Positions 1 to 7,960 of a DNA stretch of 53,960 nt are shown piece after piece. The stretch comes from Deltaproteobacteria bacterium (GTDB lineage Bacteria > Myxococcota_A > Polyangia > Polyangiales > Sandaracinaceae). Made by a program: the position numbers and the translations under genes. The notes under the pieces are model-generated. The model searched no databases, had not been told where the DNA came from, and worked only from the letters and a program-made list of their open reading frames with translations. Each line of letters opens with the position of its first letter. Positions within the stretch are counted from its first letter, which is position 1. The DNA lies in assembly GCA_017303575.1 (NCBI GenBank), contig JAFLCL010000030.1, forward strand, positions 1 to 53,960. Direction: 5' to 3'.

Positions 1-181
1 TTTGAAGGGACATTCTACGGCAAGTTCCTGACGCCACCTGCCCCGCCGGCACGTGGAGGTCGCGCGCCACCTCGGGCGCGCCCGCAGGCACGACACCGGA
101 GCAGAGCTCGTCCAGGACGGGCACCGCGAGGAGCGCGACGACGAGCCGACGCGAGAGGCGCGCAGCGGGTGCGGTCGAGGC
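1..181 (-). pseudogene. N-terminal remnant of an MFS-type transporter, cut by the window edge
   Basis: Read on the minus strand, the frame from 181 to 1 gives 60 residues containing LVVALLAVPVLDE and then SGVVPAGAPEVARDL. This is the first membrane helix and loop typical of major facilitator superfamily proteins. The frame has no ATG. An in-frame TGA at 182-184 follows a seven-codon start (ATG at 205), so the gene either begins at a GTG (124) or is broken. The last residues in the window (GTCRRMSL) are not a convincing second helix. It is divergent from the lipoprotein gene at 288. I call it a probable broken or mis-started transporter gene, with the rest off the left edge. Confidence 0.35.
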
Positions 182-287
182 TCAGATTCGTTCGGTGAAG
201 TGCATGGGCGAGCGGGATACGGCCGGCTGGGTGCTTCGTTACGCGCGCCGCGTTGCCGCGTCTCTGCGCGGCCCGCATGCTCGCGCG

Positions 288-830
288 ATGCGCCTCGGTA
301 CGTCGTCGTCGTGGGCCCTGATCGCCAGCGGTGTCGCCTTGTTCGTCGCCTCGTGCGACCGCGGGCCGCCGCTCCAGCGCTCGTGCGAGGGCCGCTACGT
401 GGACGCCTGCCGTCCCTACGAGTACGCGGACGCGATCAGTGCGACGTTCGGGCCCACCGAGTTGTCGCCGGGGGACCCACGGCAGGTCGCCACGGTCCAC
501 GTGGAGCTCCGCACCTGCGGCGCCTCGACGCCGTTCCCTCCGACGGTTCAGATCGCCGCAGTGGCCGGGGGCGCCGGCGGCACGCTGCCGTTCGACGCCT
601 CGGGAGCCGACGCGGGCGGCACGGGCGACGACACACGCGTGTACCAGCTCGTGTCGGTGCGCGCGGCCGAGACGACCTCGACGAGCATCGACGTGACGAT
701 CGACAACCCCCTCGACGGCCGCATCCCCGCCAACACGGATCTGACGCTCCGCTTCACGCCGGTGATCGGCGAGTGCGAGGGCACCCCGGTGTCGATCCCC
801 TACCGAACGGGCGCCCGCCCCAGCCTGTGA
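288..830 (+). CDS. Predicted lipoprotein of unknown function
   Basis: This 180-residue protein starts at the ATG at 288. That start places a short basic N-terminus and a hydrophobic stretch before the lipobox VASC (about residues 19-22); the same frame is open 31 codons further up, but that part is Arg-rich and unlike a signal. After the lipid-anchored Cys comes a sequence rich in Ser, Thr, Gly and Asp with paired cysteines (RSCEGRYVDAC near the start, GECEG near the end) and predicted beta strands. I recognise no domain. It would be exported and anchored in a membrane. It stands alone upstream of the Hint-protein gene. Confidence 0.7.
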   Translation: MRLGTSSSWALIASGVALFVASCDRGPPLQRSCEGRYVDACRPYEYADAISATFGPTELSPGDPRQVATVHVELRTCGASTPFPPTVQIAAVAGGAGGTLPFDASGADAGGTGDDTRVYQLVSVRAAETTSTSIDVTIDNPLDGRIPANTDLTLRFTPVIGECEGTPVSIPYRTGARPSL

Positions 831-927
831 CGTGCGTCTGCGACGCGTGAGGCGTCGCACGCTCTGCGACGAGCACCGGCCCGCTCGATTCGCGAACCCG
901 TTACCGTCCGTGAACCGAGGAGGTCAC

Positions 928-1563
928 ATGACGGACACGAGGGAGACGCAGAAGCCGGGAACCGACCACGCTGCCACGGGACGAAGGCTGCGGGTCGCGA
1001 AGTGGTCGGGCGCGCTCGCGGGCGGCGCGATGCTCGGGCGCGCGCTCCTCTTCGGCTGCTGCGGCACGTGCTTCGTGCGCGGGACGCGCATCGCCACGCC
1101 GAAGGGGCCGCGACCGATCGAGGACCTCGCGATCGGCGACACGGTCTTCTCGTTCGACACGGCGCGCTCGCTGATCGTCGAGCGGCCGGTCGTGGACGTG
1201 ATCCGCAGCAAGAGCCGCGAGATCCTCTCGGTGCGCGCCGATGAGCAGGTGATCGCTGGCGTGACCGCGGAGCATCCTTTCTGGGACACGATCTCGGCCA
1301 CGTGGATCCCCGCCGCGCAGCTCGCGCTCGGCCACAGCCTGCTGGGCTGGCTCGGTCAGGGATCGACCAAGGCGATCCCCGTGAGCGAGCTCCGTCGCGA
1401 GCGCACGTACGCCGAGGTCGAGGTCTTCAACCTCACGGTGGGCGGCGGCGAGGAGCACAACTACTTCGCCGAGGGCCTGCTCGTGCACAACAAGTCCGCG
1501 CCGCGAGAGCCCATCGACGCAGGTCAGTCCGTCGACTCCGCGAGCGAGACCGCCGACACGTGA
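928..1563 (+). CDS. Free-standing Hint (hedgehog/intein-like) domain protein
   Basis: This 211-residue protein starts at the ATG at 928, preceded by the ribosome site GAGGAGG. Residues 1-47 include a hydrophobic stretch (about 27-45). From Cys48 the protein matches an intein-type Hint fold: block A CFVRGTRIATPKGPRPIEDL, block B TAEH (Thr113, His116), block F VEVFNLTVGG (about 165-174) and block G ending VHN (His187, Asn188). The residue after Asn188 is Lys, not Cys, Ser or Thr, so ordinary splicing cannot be completed; self-cleavage, as in bacterial intein-like domains, is more likely. Only about 23 residues follow. There is no toxin or adhesin partner domain in the same chain. The Hint fold is well supported and the role is unknown. 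Confidence 0.85.
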   Translation: MTDTRETQKPGTDHAATGRRLRVAKWSGALAGGAMLGRALLFGCCGTCFVRGTRIATPKGPRPIEDLAIGDTVFSFDTARSLIVERPVVDVIRSKSREILSVRADEQVIAGVTAEHPFWDTISATWIPAAQLALGHSLLGWLGQGSTKAIPVSELRRERTYAEVEVFNLTVGGGEEHNYFAEGLLVHNKSAPREPIDAGQSVDSASETADT

Positions 1564-1618
1564 GGAAGCTCGTCGAGGGCGAGGCGCTCGAGACGCCTCG
1601 CTGATCGCAGGCCCGTGA

Positions 1619-3733
1619 TCAGGGCGCGACGGTGAGCGGCTGCGCCGACTGCACGGGCGGGCGGCCGCGCATCGTGATGATGAGGGGCCCGCTGCCTGCC
1701 GTGCGCGGCAGCGTGAGGCGCAGCTCGTACGCCGAGGCGCGCACCACACGCAGGCGCTGGCCGTAGAGCGTGACCGTCTGCGCGCTCGGGCGCGTGCCGA
1801 AGCCCCAGCCGCGCACGACGAGCACGCAGCCCGGACGCGTGCACTCGGGCACGACCTCGGTGATGCCCATGCCGGCGGGCGTGTCCGCGCGCGTGAACGG
1901 CGCGCTCGCGAGCGAGCGACCGTCGGGCAGGCGCACGGTGATCGGACCGTTCGCCGCGTCGGCGGGCACCACGGCGCGCAGCTCGCTGCCGTTCACGAAC
2001 GTGAAGAACGCGGCTGCGCGCGAGCCCGTGAACGTGACGGTTCCTGCCTGCACGAAGCCGCCGCCGCGGATCGTCACCGTCTGTCCAGGGTAGGCAGACG
2101 CGGGCTCGATCGCGCTGATCGCGAAGTCCGTCAGCACCGTGAAGTCCGTGGGCGCCGCGCCCAGGCCCTGCAGCCGCACCGACACCGTGATGCGACCGCT
2201 CGTCGCGCCGGGCGGCACCACAGCGTCGATCTGCGTGTCGCTGATCGTGCGGATCTCCATGCGACGTCCCGCGAGCGCGACCTCCACCGTGCCCGCGTTG
2301 GTGCCGAAGCTCGTGCCCACGATGCGCACGATCGATCCGATCGTGCCGGCCGCGGGCTCGAACCGCGCGATGAACGGCGGCGTGGTGATCACGAACGGCT
2401 GCGTGGTGCGGCCGGTGCCCGCGTTGAGCACCGTCACCACGAGCGAGCCAGATCCGGACTGGGGGATGCGCACGCGGAGCTCCGTCGGGGTGGCCGCGAT
2501 CACGGGACACTCGACGCTCTGCAGCGTGACGCGGTTGTCCGTGAGCACTGTCGAGAAGCCCTGACCGCGGATCGTCACCTCGGTGCCCACGGGTCCCGAG
2601 ATCGGCTCGAGGCCCGTGATCGCGACGGGCAGGAGCACGGTGAGCGGCATCGCGCTCGTCACCGGCGGAAGGCCCGCGATCGTCAGCGTGATCGGGCCCG
2701 TCACGGCGCCCGTGGGGATCTGCACACGGATCTCGGTGGGCGCGACGGCACGCACGGTCAGCGGTGTCGTGCCGATCGCCGCTGTCACCACGCGGATGTC
2801 GCTGCCGAAGTTCGTGCCGCGGATGCGCACCTCGGCACCGACGACGCCCGACGCGGGCTCGAGCGCCGTGATGCTCGGCGCCGGGAAGATGGTGAGCGTC
2901 TCGGTGGCATACGCACGACCACCACCGCGCACGTCGAGCAGCAGGCGGCCCGTCGCGGCGTTCGCGGGGAGCTCGACGACCATCTCGGTCGCCGTCGCGC
3001 TGATCACGCGCAGCGCCACGTTCTCGAGGAACACGCGGTTGGTCGCCGCGCGCGTGGAGAAGCCGCTGCCGGTGAGCGTGATGCGCGTGCCGGGTGAGGC
3101 GACGCGCGGAGTGAAGCTCGCGATCTGCGTGCCCGAGCCCACGGTGAACGGCGTGCTCGACGTCACTTCACCCGCGCCTGCGACGCGCACGACGAAGGGA
3201 CCTGTCGTCGCGCCGCTCGGGACGATCACCGTGAGCTCCGTCGGCGTCGCTGTGCGCACCACCACGCCCGCGCCGTTCAGCGTGACGTTGTTGTCGGTGA
3301 TGCGGGGCGAGAAATTCTCGCCCTGGATGCGGACCTCGCTGCCTGCAGCGCCGGCGATCGGCGTGAACCCCGCGATGCTCGGCGCCGGGACCGACGCGAG
3401 CACACGCAGCTCGGGGCCCATCACCCGCGTGCCGTCGGCCAGCACCACCTCGATGCGCCCAGACTGTGCGCCCGCGGGGATCGTCACCGACCAACGGCTC
3501 GGAAGACGCGAGCCCACCGGCAGCTCCGAGGTGCCGAGGAAGAGGCGCTGGTCGGCGCGAAAGAAGCGGCCGAGCACCTGCACCTGCGTACCCACCGGGC
3601 CTGCGGTGGGCTCGAGCCGCTCGATCACGGGCGGTGGCTGCTGCACCTGCGCCTCGAGGCGCTGCGAGAGCGAGAGGACCGTGCCGAGCACGAGGGCGAT
3701 CAGACCAACGGAGCGAAGCGATCGAGCGAGCAT
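1619..3733 (-). CDS. Secreted protein with eight IPT/TIG repeats
   Basis: This 704-residue protein has an N-terminal signal peptide (MLARSLRSVGLIALVLGTV, cleavage after LEA). Eight Ig-like IPT/TIG repeats of about 80 residues follow, each opening with a version of I-x-x-x-x-P-x-x-G-x-x-G-x-x-V-x-I-x-G-x-x-F. Examples are ITALEPASGVVGAEVRIRG and ITGLEPISGPVGTEVTIRG. The last repeat carries two extra cysteines (PECTRPGC). No enzymatic or anchor domain is visible, so it is probably a structural or adhesive surface protein. The reading frame stays open far upstream (to 5047), but the signal peptide fixes the start at 3733. A perfect hairpin lies just upstream in its leader. It is divergent from the kinase gene. 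Confidence 0.85.
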   Translation of the reverse strand: MLARSLRSVGLIALVLGTVLSLSQRLEAQVQQPPPVIERLEPTAGPVGTQVQVLGRFFRADQRLFLGTSELPVGSRLPSRWSVTIPAGAQSGRIEVVLADGTRVMGPELRVLASVPAPSIAGFTPIAGAAGSEVRIQGENFSPRITDNNVTLNGAGVVVRTATPTELTVIVPSGATTGPFVVRVAGAGEVTSSTPFTVGSGTQIASFTPRVASPGTRITLTGSGFSTRAATNRVFLENVALRVISATATEMVVELPANAATGRLLLDVRGGGRAYATETLTIFPAPSITALEPASGVVGAEVRIRGTNFGSDIRVVTAAIGTTPLTVRAVAPTEIRVQIPTGAVTGPITLTIAGLPPVTSAMPLTVLLPVAITGLEPISGPVGTEVTIRGQGFSTVLTDNRVTLQSVECPVIAATPTELRVRIPQSGSGSLVVTVLNAGTGRTTQPFVITTPPFIARFEPAAGTIGSIVRIVGTSFGTNAGTVEVALAGRRMEIRTISDTQIDAVVPPGATSGRITVSVRLQGLGAAPTDFTVLTDFAISAIEPASAYPGQTVTIRGGGFVQAGTVTFTGSRAAAFFTFVNGSELRAVVPADAANGPITVRLPDGRSLASAPFTRADTPAGMGITEVVPECTRPGCVLVVRGWGFGTRPSAQTVTLYGQRLRVVRASAYELRLTLPRTAGSGPLIITMRGRPPVQSAQPLTVAP

Positions 3734-3752
3734 GCCAACCTCGTGTGAGAGA

Positions 3753-3773
3753 CCGAGAGACCTCGTCTCTCGG
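3753..3773. repeat. Perfect 9-bp inverted repeat with 3-base loop in the IPT gene leader
   Basis: The arms CCGAGAGAC (3753-3761) and GTCTCTCGG (3765-3773) are exact reverse complements around CTC. The element sits 20 bp upstream of the IPT gene start (3733) within the 231-bp divergent region, which holds further GC-rich palindromes. It could be an operator or an mRNA leader hairpin. Only the symmetry is seen. Confidence 0.45.
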
Positions 3774-3950
3774 GCATCGAATCGTCGTACGGGCTGTGGG
3801 GGCAGCGCCCCATCGGCGGCGCCTGCGCCGCGAGCCACAGAGCGGGGCCGACCCCGGCCGGGGCACCTTAGCGGAGCCTCCGACGCGCGTCCCGAGCCGT
3901 TGATTCGCGCGCCGCCTCTCGCTGGCTCCCCCAAACGCACAGGGGCCGAT

Positions 3951-3956
3951 ATGCTG
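3951..3956 (+). promoter_or_regulatory. Predicted -10 element TATGCT for the kinase gene
   Basis: TATGCT ends 9 bases before the kinase ATG at 3965, following GGGGCCGA. If it is a -10 box, transcription starts at or within two bases of the start codon. The same arrangement recurs at several other genes in the window. There is no Shine-Dalgarno sequence. Confidence 0.5.
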
Positions 3957-3964
3957 CGCCTCGG

Positions 3965-5740
3965 ATGCGCTTCGGACCGTTCGAGATCGAGCGTCCGCTC
4001 GGTCGGGGCGGGATGGCCGAGACCTTCGTGGCCCGCTACCGCACCGCGCAGGACTTCGAGCGCACGGTGTGCCTCAAGCGCATCCTCGCCGAGCACGCGG
4101 CCTCGCCGTCGTTCGTCGTCGCGTTCCAAGAAGAGGCCAAGCTCGCGATGCGCCTCGTGCACCCGCACATCGCGCAGGTCTACGACTTCGGCGAGGTGGA
4201 CGGCGCGTGGTGGATGTCGCTCGAGCTCGTGGGCGGTGGTGACCTGCGCACGTTCCTCAAGGAGCTCGGGCAGCCGATGCCGCTCGATCTCGCGCTCTTG
4301 CTCGCGATCGATCTCGCGGCCGCCCTCGACTACGCGCACGAGCTCGTGGTCGATGGCCGCGCCGCGAACCTCGTTCACCGCGACGTGACCCCGTCGAACG
4401 TGCTCATCGACGAGCAGGGCAACTTCAAGCTCGTCGACTTCGGCATCGCGAAGTCGAGCCTCTCGGGCTCGGACACCACCACCGGCAAGATCAAGGGCAA
4501 GGCCTCGTACATGGCGCCCGAGCAAGGCCTCGGTCGCAAGGTCGATCGCCGCTGCGATCTCTGGGCGCTCGGCGTCGTGCTCTACGAGGCGCTCTCGGGC
4601 GAGCGACCGTTCGATGCGCCGAGCGATCTCGCGACGATCCTCCGGATCACGCAGGGCGAGCGCAAGACGCTGAAGGACGCCGCGCCGCACGTGCCCGACG
4701 ACGTGTGCGCGATCGTCGAGAAGCTCCTCACCGTGGATCTCGACGCGCGCACGAGGAGCGCGTCCGAGGTGATCGAAGCGCTCGAGCAGCGCCCTCCCCC
4801 CACGACCGCACGACGACGCCTCGCCCAGATCCTCAAGCGCATGAAGAGCGGCGAGGCGCGCTCGGATCTCCCGCCCCCGCCCGACGCTGCCGCGAGCACG
4901 CTCGCGATCACCTCGCTCGCGCTCGGCGCGACGGAAGACGATCCCGTGCCAGCGGCCCCCGACGCCGAGACGCGCACGCGCACGGTCTTCGACGCGGAGC
5001 TCGCGCGCTCGGTGAACGAGGGCGCGTTCGAGCCCACGCAGCGACACGACTCCGTCGCGCCCCGAGCGCTCGCGGATGCGGCGACTGCCCCTTGGACGGA
5101 GGCGCCGAGCACGATCGTCGTGAGCCCCGAGATCAGCCCGCAGCGCCTCGAGATCACCGAGACGCGGCCCGCGTTCGCGCGCACCCTGCCGCTGCTCGCA
5201 CTCGGCGTGGTGCTCGTGGGCCTCGCGATCGGGGCCCTCGTCGCGATCGGCTTCGTGCTCGGCGCAGGCACCGATCGCGACGACGCGAGCACGCTCGTCG
5301 CGCCCGCGACCCCCGAGGTGGCGACGCTCGACGCAGCGACGCTCGATGCAGGCTCACGCCCCCAGCCCGATGCGTTCGCGGGAATCGACGCGTTCGCGGA
5401 GGTCGATGCGTCCACGGACCCCGACGCGTTCGTCGAGAGGGACGCGCACGCGGATCCCGATGCGTTCGTCGACGTGGATGCGTTCGTCGCCCGCGCACAC
5501 ACCGAGGGGCCGAGCGACGATCCACCGACGCGGGCGCCACGCACCGGACGCGTCGAGGTGATCGTCGCGCCCTGGGGACGGGTGGAGATCGACGGCACCG
5601 ACGTCGGTCGCTCTCCGTTCCGCGGCGAGGTGCCCACGGGCACGCACACGATCGTCGGGGTGGCGGGCGATCAGCGTCGCTCGCGGACCGTGCGCGTCAC
5701 CGGGCGAGGTGTGGCGCGCGTGTCGATCGCGATCGAGTGA
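3965..5740 (+). CDS. Membrane-anchored Ser/Thr protein kinase with periplasmic PEGA domain
   Basis: This 591-residue protein has an N-terminal eukaryotic-type kinase domain (about 1-270). The glycine loop is LGRGGMAE (12-19), the ATP lysine is Lys38, the catalytic loop is HRDVTPSN (138-145, Asp140), DFG is at 158-160 and APE at 184-186, so all catalytic residues are present. A juxtamembrane region follows, then one membrane helix (about 408-433). Next is an Asp-Ala-Phe-rich linker (about 455-510, with DAFVDVDAF-type units), and finally a PEGA domain (about 528-591) outside the membrane. The kinase side should be cytoplasmic and could relay envelope signals. The next gene also has a PEGA domain, which hints at a functional link. 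Substrates are unknown. Confidence 0.93.
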   Translation: MRFGPFEIERPLGRGGMAETFVARYRTAQDFERTVCLKRILAEHAASPSFVVAFQEEAKLAMRLVHPHIAQVYDFGEVDGAWWMSLELVGGGDLRTFLKELGQPMPLDLALLLAIDLAAALDYAHELVVDGRAANLVHRDVTPSNVLIDEQGNFKLVDFGIAKSSLSGSDTTTGKIKGKASYMAPEQGLGRKVDRRCDLWALGVVLYEALSGERPFDAPSDLATILRITQGERKTLKDAAPHVPDDVCAIVEKLLTVDLDARTRSASEVIEALEQRPPPTTARRRLAQILKRMKSGEARSDLPPPPDAAASTLAITSLALGATEDDPVPAAPDAETRTRTVFDAELARSVNEGAFEPTQRHDSVAPRALADAATAPWTEAPSTIVVSPEISPQRLEITETRPAFARTLPLLALGVVLVGLAIGALVAIGFVLGAGTDRDDASTLVAPATPEVATLDAATLDAGSRPQPDAFAGIDAFAEVDASTDPDAFVERDAHADPDAFVDVDAFVARAHTEGPSDDPPTRAPRTGRVEVIVAPWGRVEIDGTDVGRSPFRGEVPTGTHTIVGVAGDQRRSRTVRVTGRGVARVSIAIE

Positions 5741-5789
5741 TCGCCGCTTTCTTGCTCGCGATCCCGAGGACGACTACGCGGGCACGCGT

Positions 5790-6824
5790 ATGTCTCGTGC
5801 ACTCCACTCTCTCTCCGTTCCGTGGCTCGTTCCGGCGATGTCGTTCGCGTCGGTGCTCTCCTTCGGCTCCTTCGCGATCCCCTCGTCCGCGCACGCGCAG
5901 AGCGAGGAGACCGCGAGCGGCACGACCTCCTCGCTCGACACGAGCGCGCCCTCCGTCACGACGACCTCGACGACCGAGCGTGTGCTCGTGCTGCAGGTCG
6001 GCGGTGAGACCTCGCTCGCCTCCGCGCTCGGCCCGAGCCTTCGCGAGGCCGTGCACGCGCACTCGCGCGCGCTCGCGCTCACGCCCCTTCCGACGGACGG
6101 CAGCTGCGACGATCTCGACTGCGCCGCAGGCTTCCTCGCGACGGGCGCGGCCGACGTCGCTGCGTTCGTCGAGGTGTTCGGTCACGACGGCGTGTGCGAG
6201 GGCGTGCAGGCCACGATCCTCGTGCTCGAGGGCACGCGCTACGTCGGCACCGCCGAGGTCGGCACCGCGGGCGTCGAAGAGGCCATGCGCGTCGCGCTCG
6301 CACAGGCAGTGGCGCGTCATCACGGCGAGGCCTTGCCGACGCTCGGCGTGAACGGCACACCCGCGGGCGCGACCATTCGGCTCGATGGCGTGACGTGGGG
6401 CACCGTGCCGCACGCCGAGCCGGTCGCGCCCGGCCCGCACGTGATCGAGGTGCGCTCCCGCGGACATCGCAGCGATCGGCGCGACATCACACTCGGCGGC
6501 GAAGACCTCACGATCGACGTCGCCCTCTTGCCCGGCGAGGACGGCTCGAGCGCGGACGCGACGCCGTTCTGGATCACCGGCGTCGGCGCGCTCGTGCTCG
6601 GTGTGAGCGCGCTCGTCGTGGGCATCGTCGGCTTCACGATGGGCGAGAGCTGCGTCGATGCGGCGTGCACGCAGTACGAGCGTCCCGACCTCGGCGGCAA
6701 CGGCGTGTGGATCGGCACCGGCAGCGCGCTCACCGTGGTGGGCGCCGTGATGATCGGCCTCGCCGCCTCGAGCGGCGGATCGAACGGTGATCAGGCGCGC
6801 GCGACGCTGCGCCTGCGGTTTTGA
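5790..6824 (+). CDS. Secreted/membrane PEGA-domain protein
   Basis: This 344-residue protein starts at the ATG at 5790, 49 bp after the kinase gene. It has a signal peptide (hydrophobic core ending PSSAHAQ). Residues 60-190 show an alpha/beta pattern that looks like a lipoprotein N-terminal domain seen before PEGA. A PEGA domain follows (about 190-250, with GATIRLDGVTWGTVPH and GPHVIEVRSRGHR), then two predicted membrane segments (about 257-285 and 305-330) separated by a Cys-containing loop. PEGA domains are short carbohydrate- or protein-binding modules found in myxobacterial envelopes. Spacing and the shared domain suggest co-transcription with the kinase. The function is not known. Confidence 0.8.
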   Translation: MSRALHSLSVPWLVPAMSFASVLSFGSFAIPSSAHAQSEETASGTTSSLDTSAPSVTTTSTTERVLVLQVGGETSLASALGPSLREAVHAHSRALALTPLPTDGSCDDLDCAAGFLATGAADVAAFVEVFGHDGVCEGVQATILVLEGTRYVGTAEVGTAGVEEAMRVALAQAVARHHGEALPTLGVNGTPAGATIRLDGVTWGTVPHAEPVAPGPHVIEVRSRGHRSDRRDITLGGEDLTIDVALLPGEDGSSADATPFWITGVGALVLGVSALVVGIVGFTMGESCVDAACTQYERPDLGGNGVWIGTGSALTVVGAVMIGLAASSGGSNGDQARATLRLRF

Positions 6825-6836
6825 GCTGAAAGAATC

Positions 6837-6853
6837 CCCGCTTCGGAAGCGGG
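6837..6853. terminator. Hairpin between convergent genes, possible terminator
   Basis: CCCGCTT (6837-6843) and AAGCGGG (6847-6853) pair around CGG, 12 bp after the PEGA gene stop. There is no clean T-tract, so termination is an inference from the position between convergent genes. A second weak stem (TTTCTC 6868-6873 with GAGAAA 6884-6889) follows. Confidence 0.4.
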
Positions 6854-6899
6854 CCGTGAATCGATTGTTTCTCGCTCCCTGATGAGAAAGACACCGCGA

Positions 6900-6960
6900 G
6901 GGCGGGGGTCGCAGCGCAGCGTCGGTGCGGAGACAACACGCGGAGCGGAGGCCCCCGCCC
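6900..6960. repeat. Long-range 9-bp inverted repeat between convergent genes
   Basis: GGGCGGGGG (6900-6908) and CCCCCGCCC (6952-6960) are exact complements, with 43 bases between. With the two stems just upstream they fill most of the 205-bp gap between the PEGA gene and the peroxiredoxin gene. It could act as a bidirectional terminator or belong to a structured RNA. Confidence 0.35.
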
Positions 6961-7029
6961 GCGTGACCCGTCCACTGGGTTTCATCTCGATGCTCGCCCA
7001 GGGGGGCGGTGGGTAGCTGAGCTCGCGCG

Positions 7030-7533
7030 TCAGCCGAGCTGGGTCAGCATGGTCTCGGCGTTCGAGACCTCGAACTTGCGCGGCTGCTCGACGTTGACCT
7101 GCTTCACGACGCCGTTGTCGACGAGGAGCGAGTAGCGCTGCGAGCGCAGGCCCATGCCGCCGCCGCTGAGGTCGACCTCGAGGCCGAGCTTCTTCGTGAG
7201 CTCGGCGCTTCCGTCACCGAGCATGCGGACCTTGCCGATCGCGCCGAGGTCCTTGCCCCACGCGGCCATCACGAACGCGTCGTTCACCGACACGCACCAC
7301 ACCTCGTCCACGCCCTTGGCCTTGAGCGCGTCGAGGTTCGCGACGTAGCCGGGCACGTGCTGCGCGGAGCACGTCGGCGTGTAGGCGCCGGGCAGGCCGA
7401 AGATCACGACCTTCTTTCCCTCGAGCGCCTTCTGCGCGCTGAAGGACTCGGGCGCGAGGGGGCACGCGTCGCCGAATTGCACGGTCTCGCGGAGGGTCGC
7501 ATCGGGGAACGTGTCGCCAACTTGGATGGTCAT
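7030..7533 (-). CDS. Peroxiredoxin, Prx5/AhpE-like type II family
   Basis: This 167-residue protein matches Prx5-type thiol peroxidases over its whole length. It has the N-terminal IQVGDTFPDATL and the active-site motif PGAYTPTCSAQHVPGY with the peroxidatic Cys in PTCS. Downstream are WCVSVNDAFVMAAW and GMGLRSQRYSLLVDNGVV, the substrate-pocket Arg region. It reduces hydrogen or alkyl peroxides in the cytoplasm using thioredoxin or glutaredoxin. There is no fused glutaredoxin domain. The ATG at 7533 gives the standard N-terminus. It is a single gene, convergent with the PEGA gene and divergent from a small lipoprotein. Confidence 0.92.
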   Translation of the reverse strand: MTIQVGDTFPDATLRETVQFGDACPLAPESFSAQKALEGKKVVIFGLPGAYTPTCSAQHVPGYVANLDALKAKGVDEVWCVSVNDAFVMAAWGKDLGAIGKVRMLGDGSAELTKKLGLEVDLSGGGMGLRSQRYSLLVDNGVVKQVNVEQPRKFEVSNAETMLTQLG

Positions 7534-7599
7534 GACTGCGGGCGTAGCACGACCCGTGTGACGCTCGCGCGAACGATCGTCGCCACCCATGATCACCGC

Positions 7600-7956
7600 G
7601 TGCTCCCGCGCGTCGGATGGATGTCGTGCCTTCTCGTGCTCGTCTCGGGCTGCGCGACGATCAAACGCCGCGCAGAGGTCGTCACGCTCGCGTCTCGGAT
7701 GCTCGACTGCCCGACCGACGCGATGCACGCGCAGCAGGCTCCCATCGATCAGGTCTGCGCCGAGCGCGCGTACGCCGAGGGCCGCATGGGGCGGTGCCTG
7801 TCGTGGATCCCGCTCGATCGCCCGGCGGCCCAGGGCTGGATCGTGCACGGCTGCGGCGCCGTCGAGCGGTTCGCACCCCACCCCTGCGATCCGAACGCGC
7901 CCCACGTCCCTACCGAGATGGCGTTCGATCCAGCGTTCGAGTGCTCGACGCCGTGA
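7600..7956 (+). CDS. Small predicted lipoprotein
   Basis: This is about 118 residues. I chose the GTG at 7600 because it gives MLPRVGWMSCLLVLVSGC, a compact signal ending in the lipobox VSGC; an ATG at 7621 would leave a very short signal. The mature part has six further cysteines (for example LDCPTDA, DQVCAER, GCGAV, HPCDP and FECSTP) and ends four bases before the convergent lipoprotein remnant. I recognise no family. It would be lipid-anchored outside the inner membrane and stabilised by disulfides. Confidence 0.6.
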   Translation: MLPRVGWMSCLLVLVSGCATIKRRAEVVTLASRMLDCPTDAMHAQQAPIDQVCAERAYAEGRMGRCLSWIPLDRPAAQGWIVHGCGAVERFAPHPCDPNAPHVPTEMAFDPAFECSTP

Positions 7957-7960
7957 GGGT

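Noticed and set aside
1619..5047. An 1142-codon form of the IPT protein
   Set aside because: The upstream 438 codons are Arg/Glu-rich antisense of the kinase gene. The signal peptide at 3733 marks the true start.
6870..6890. A hammerhead-ribozyme-like CTGATGAGAAA string
   Set aside because: The string CTGATGA runs straight into GAAA with no stem II between, and no matching stems I and III are visible.
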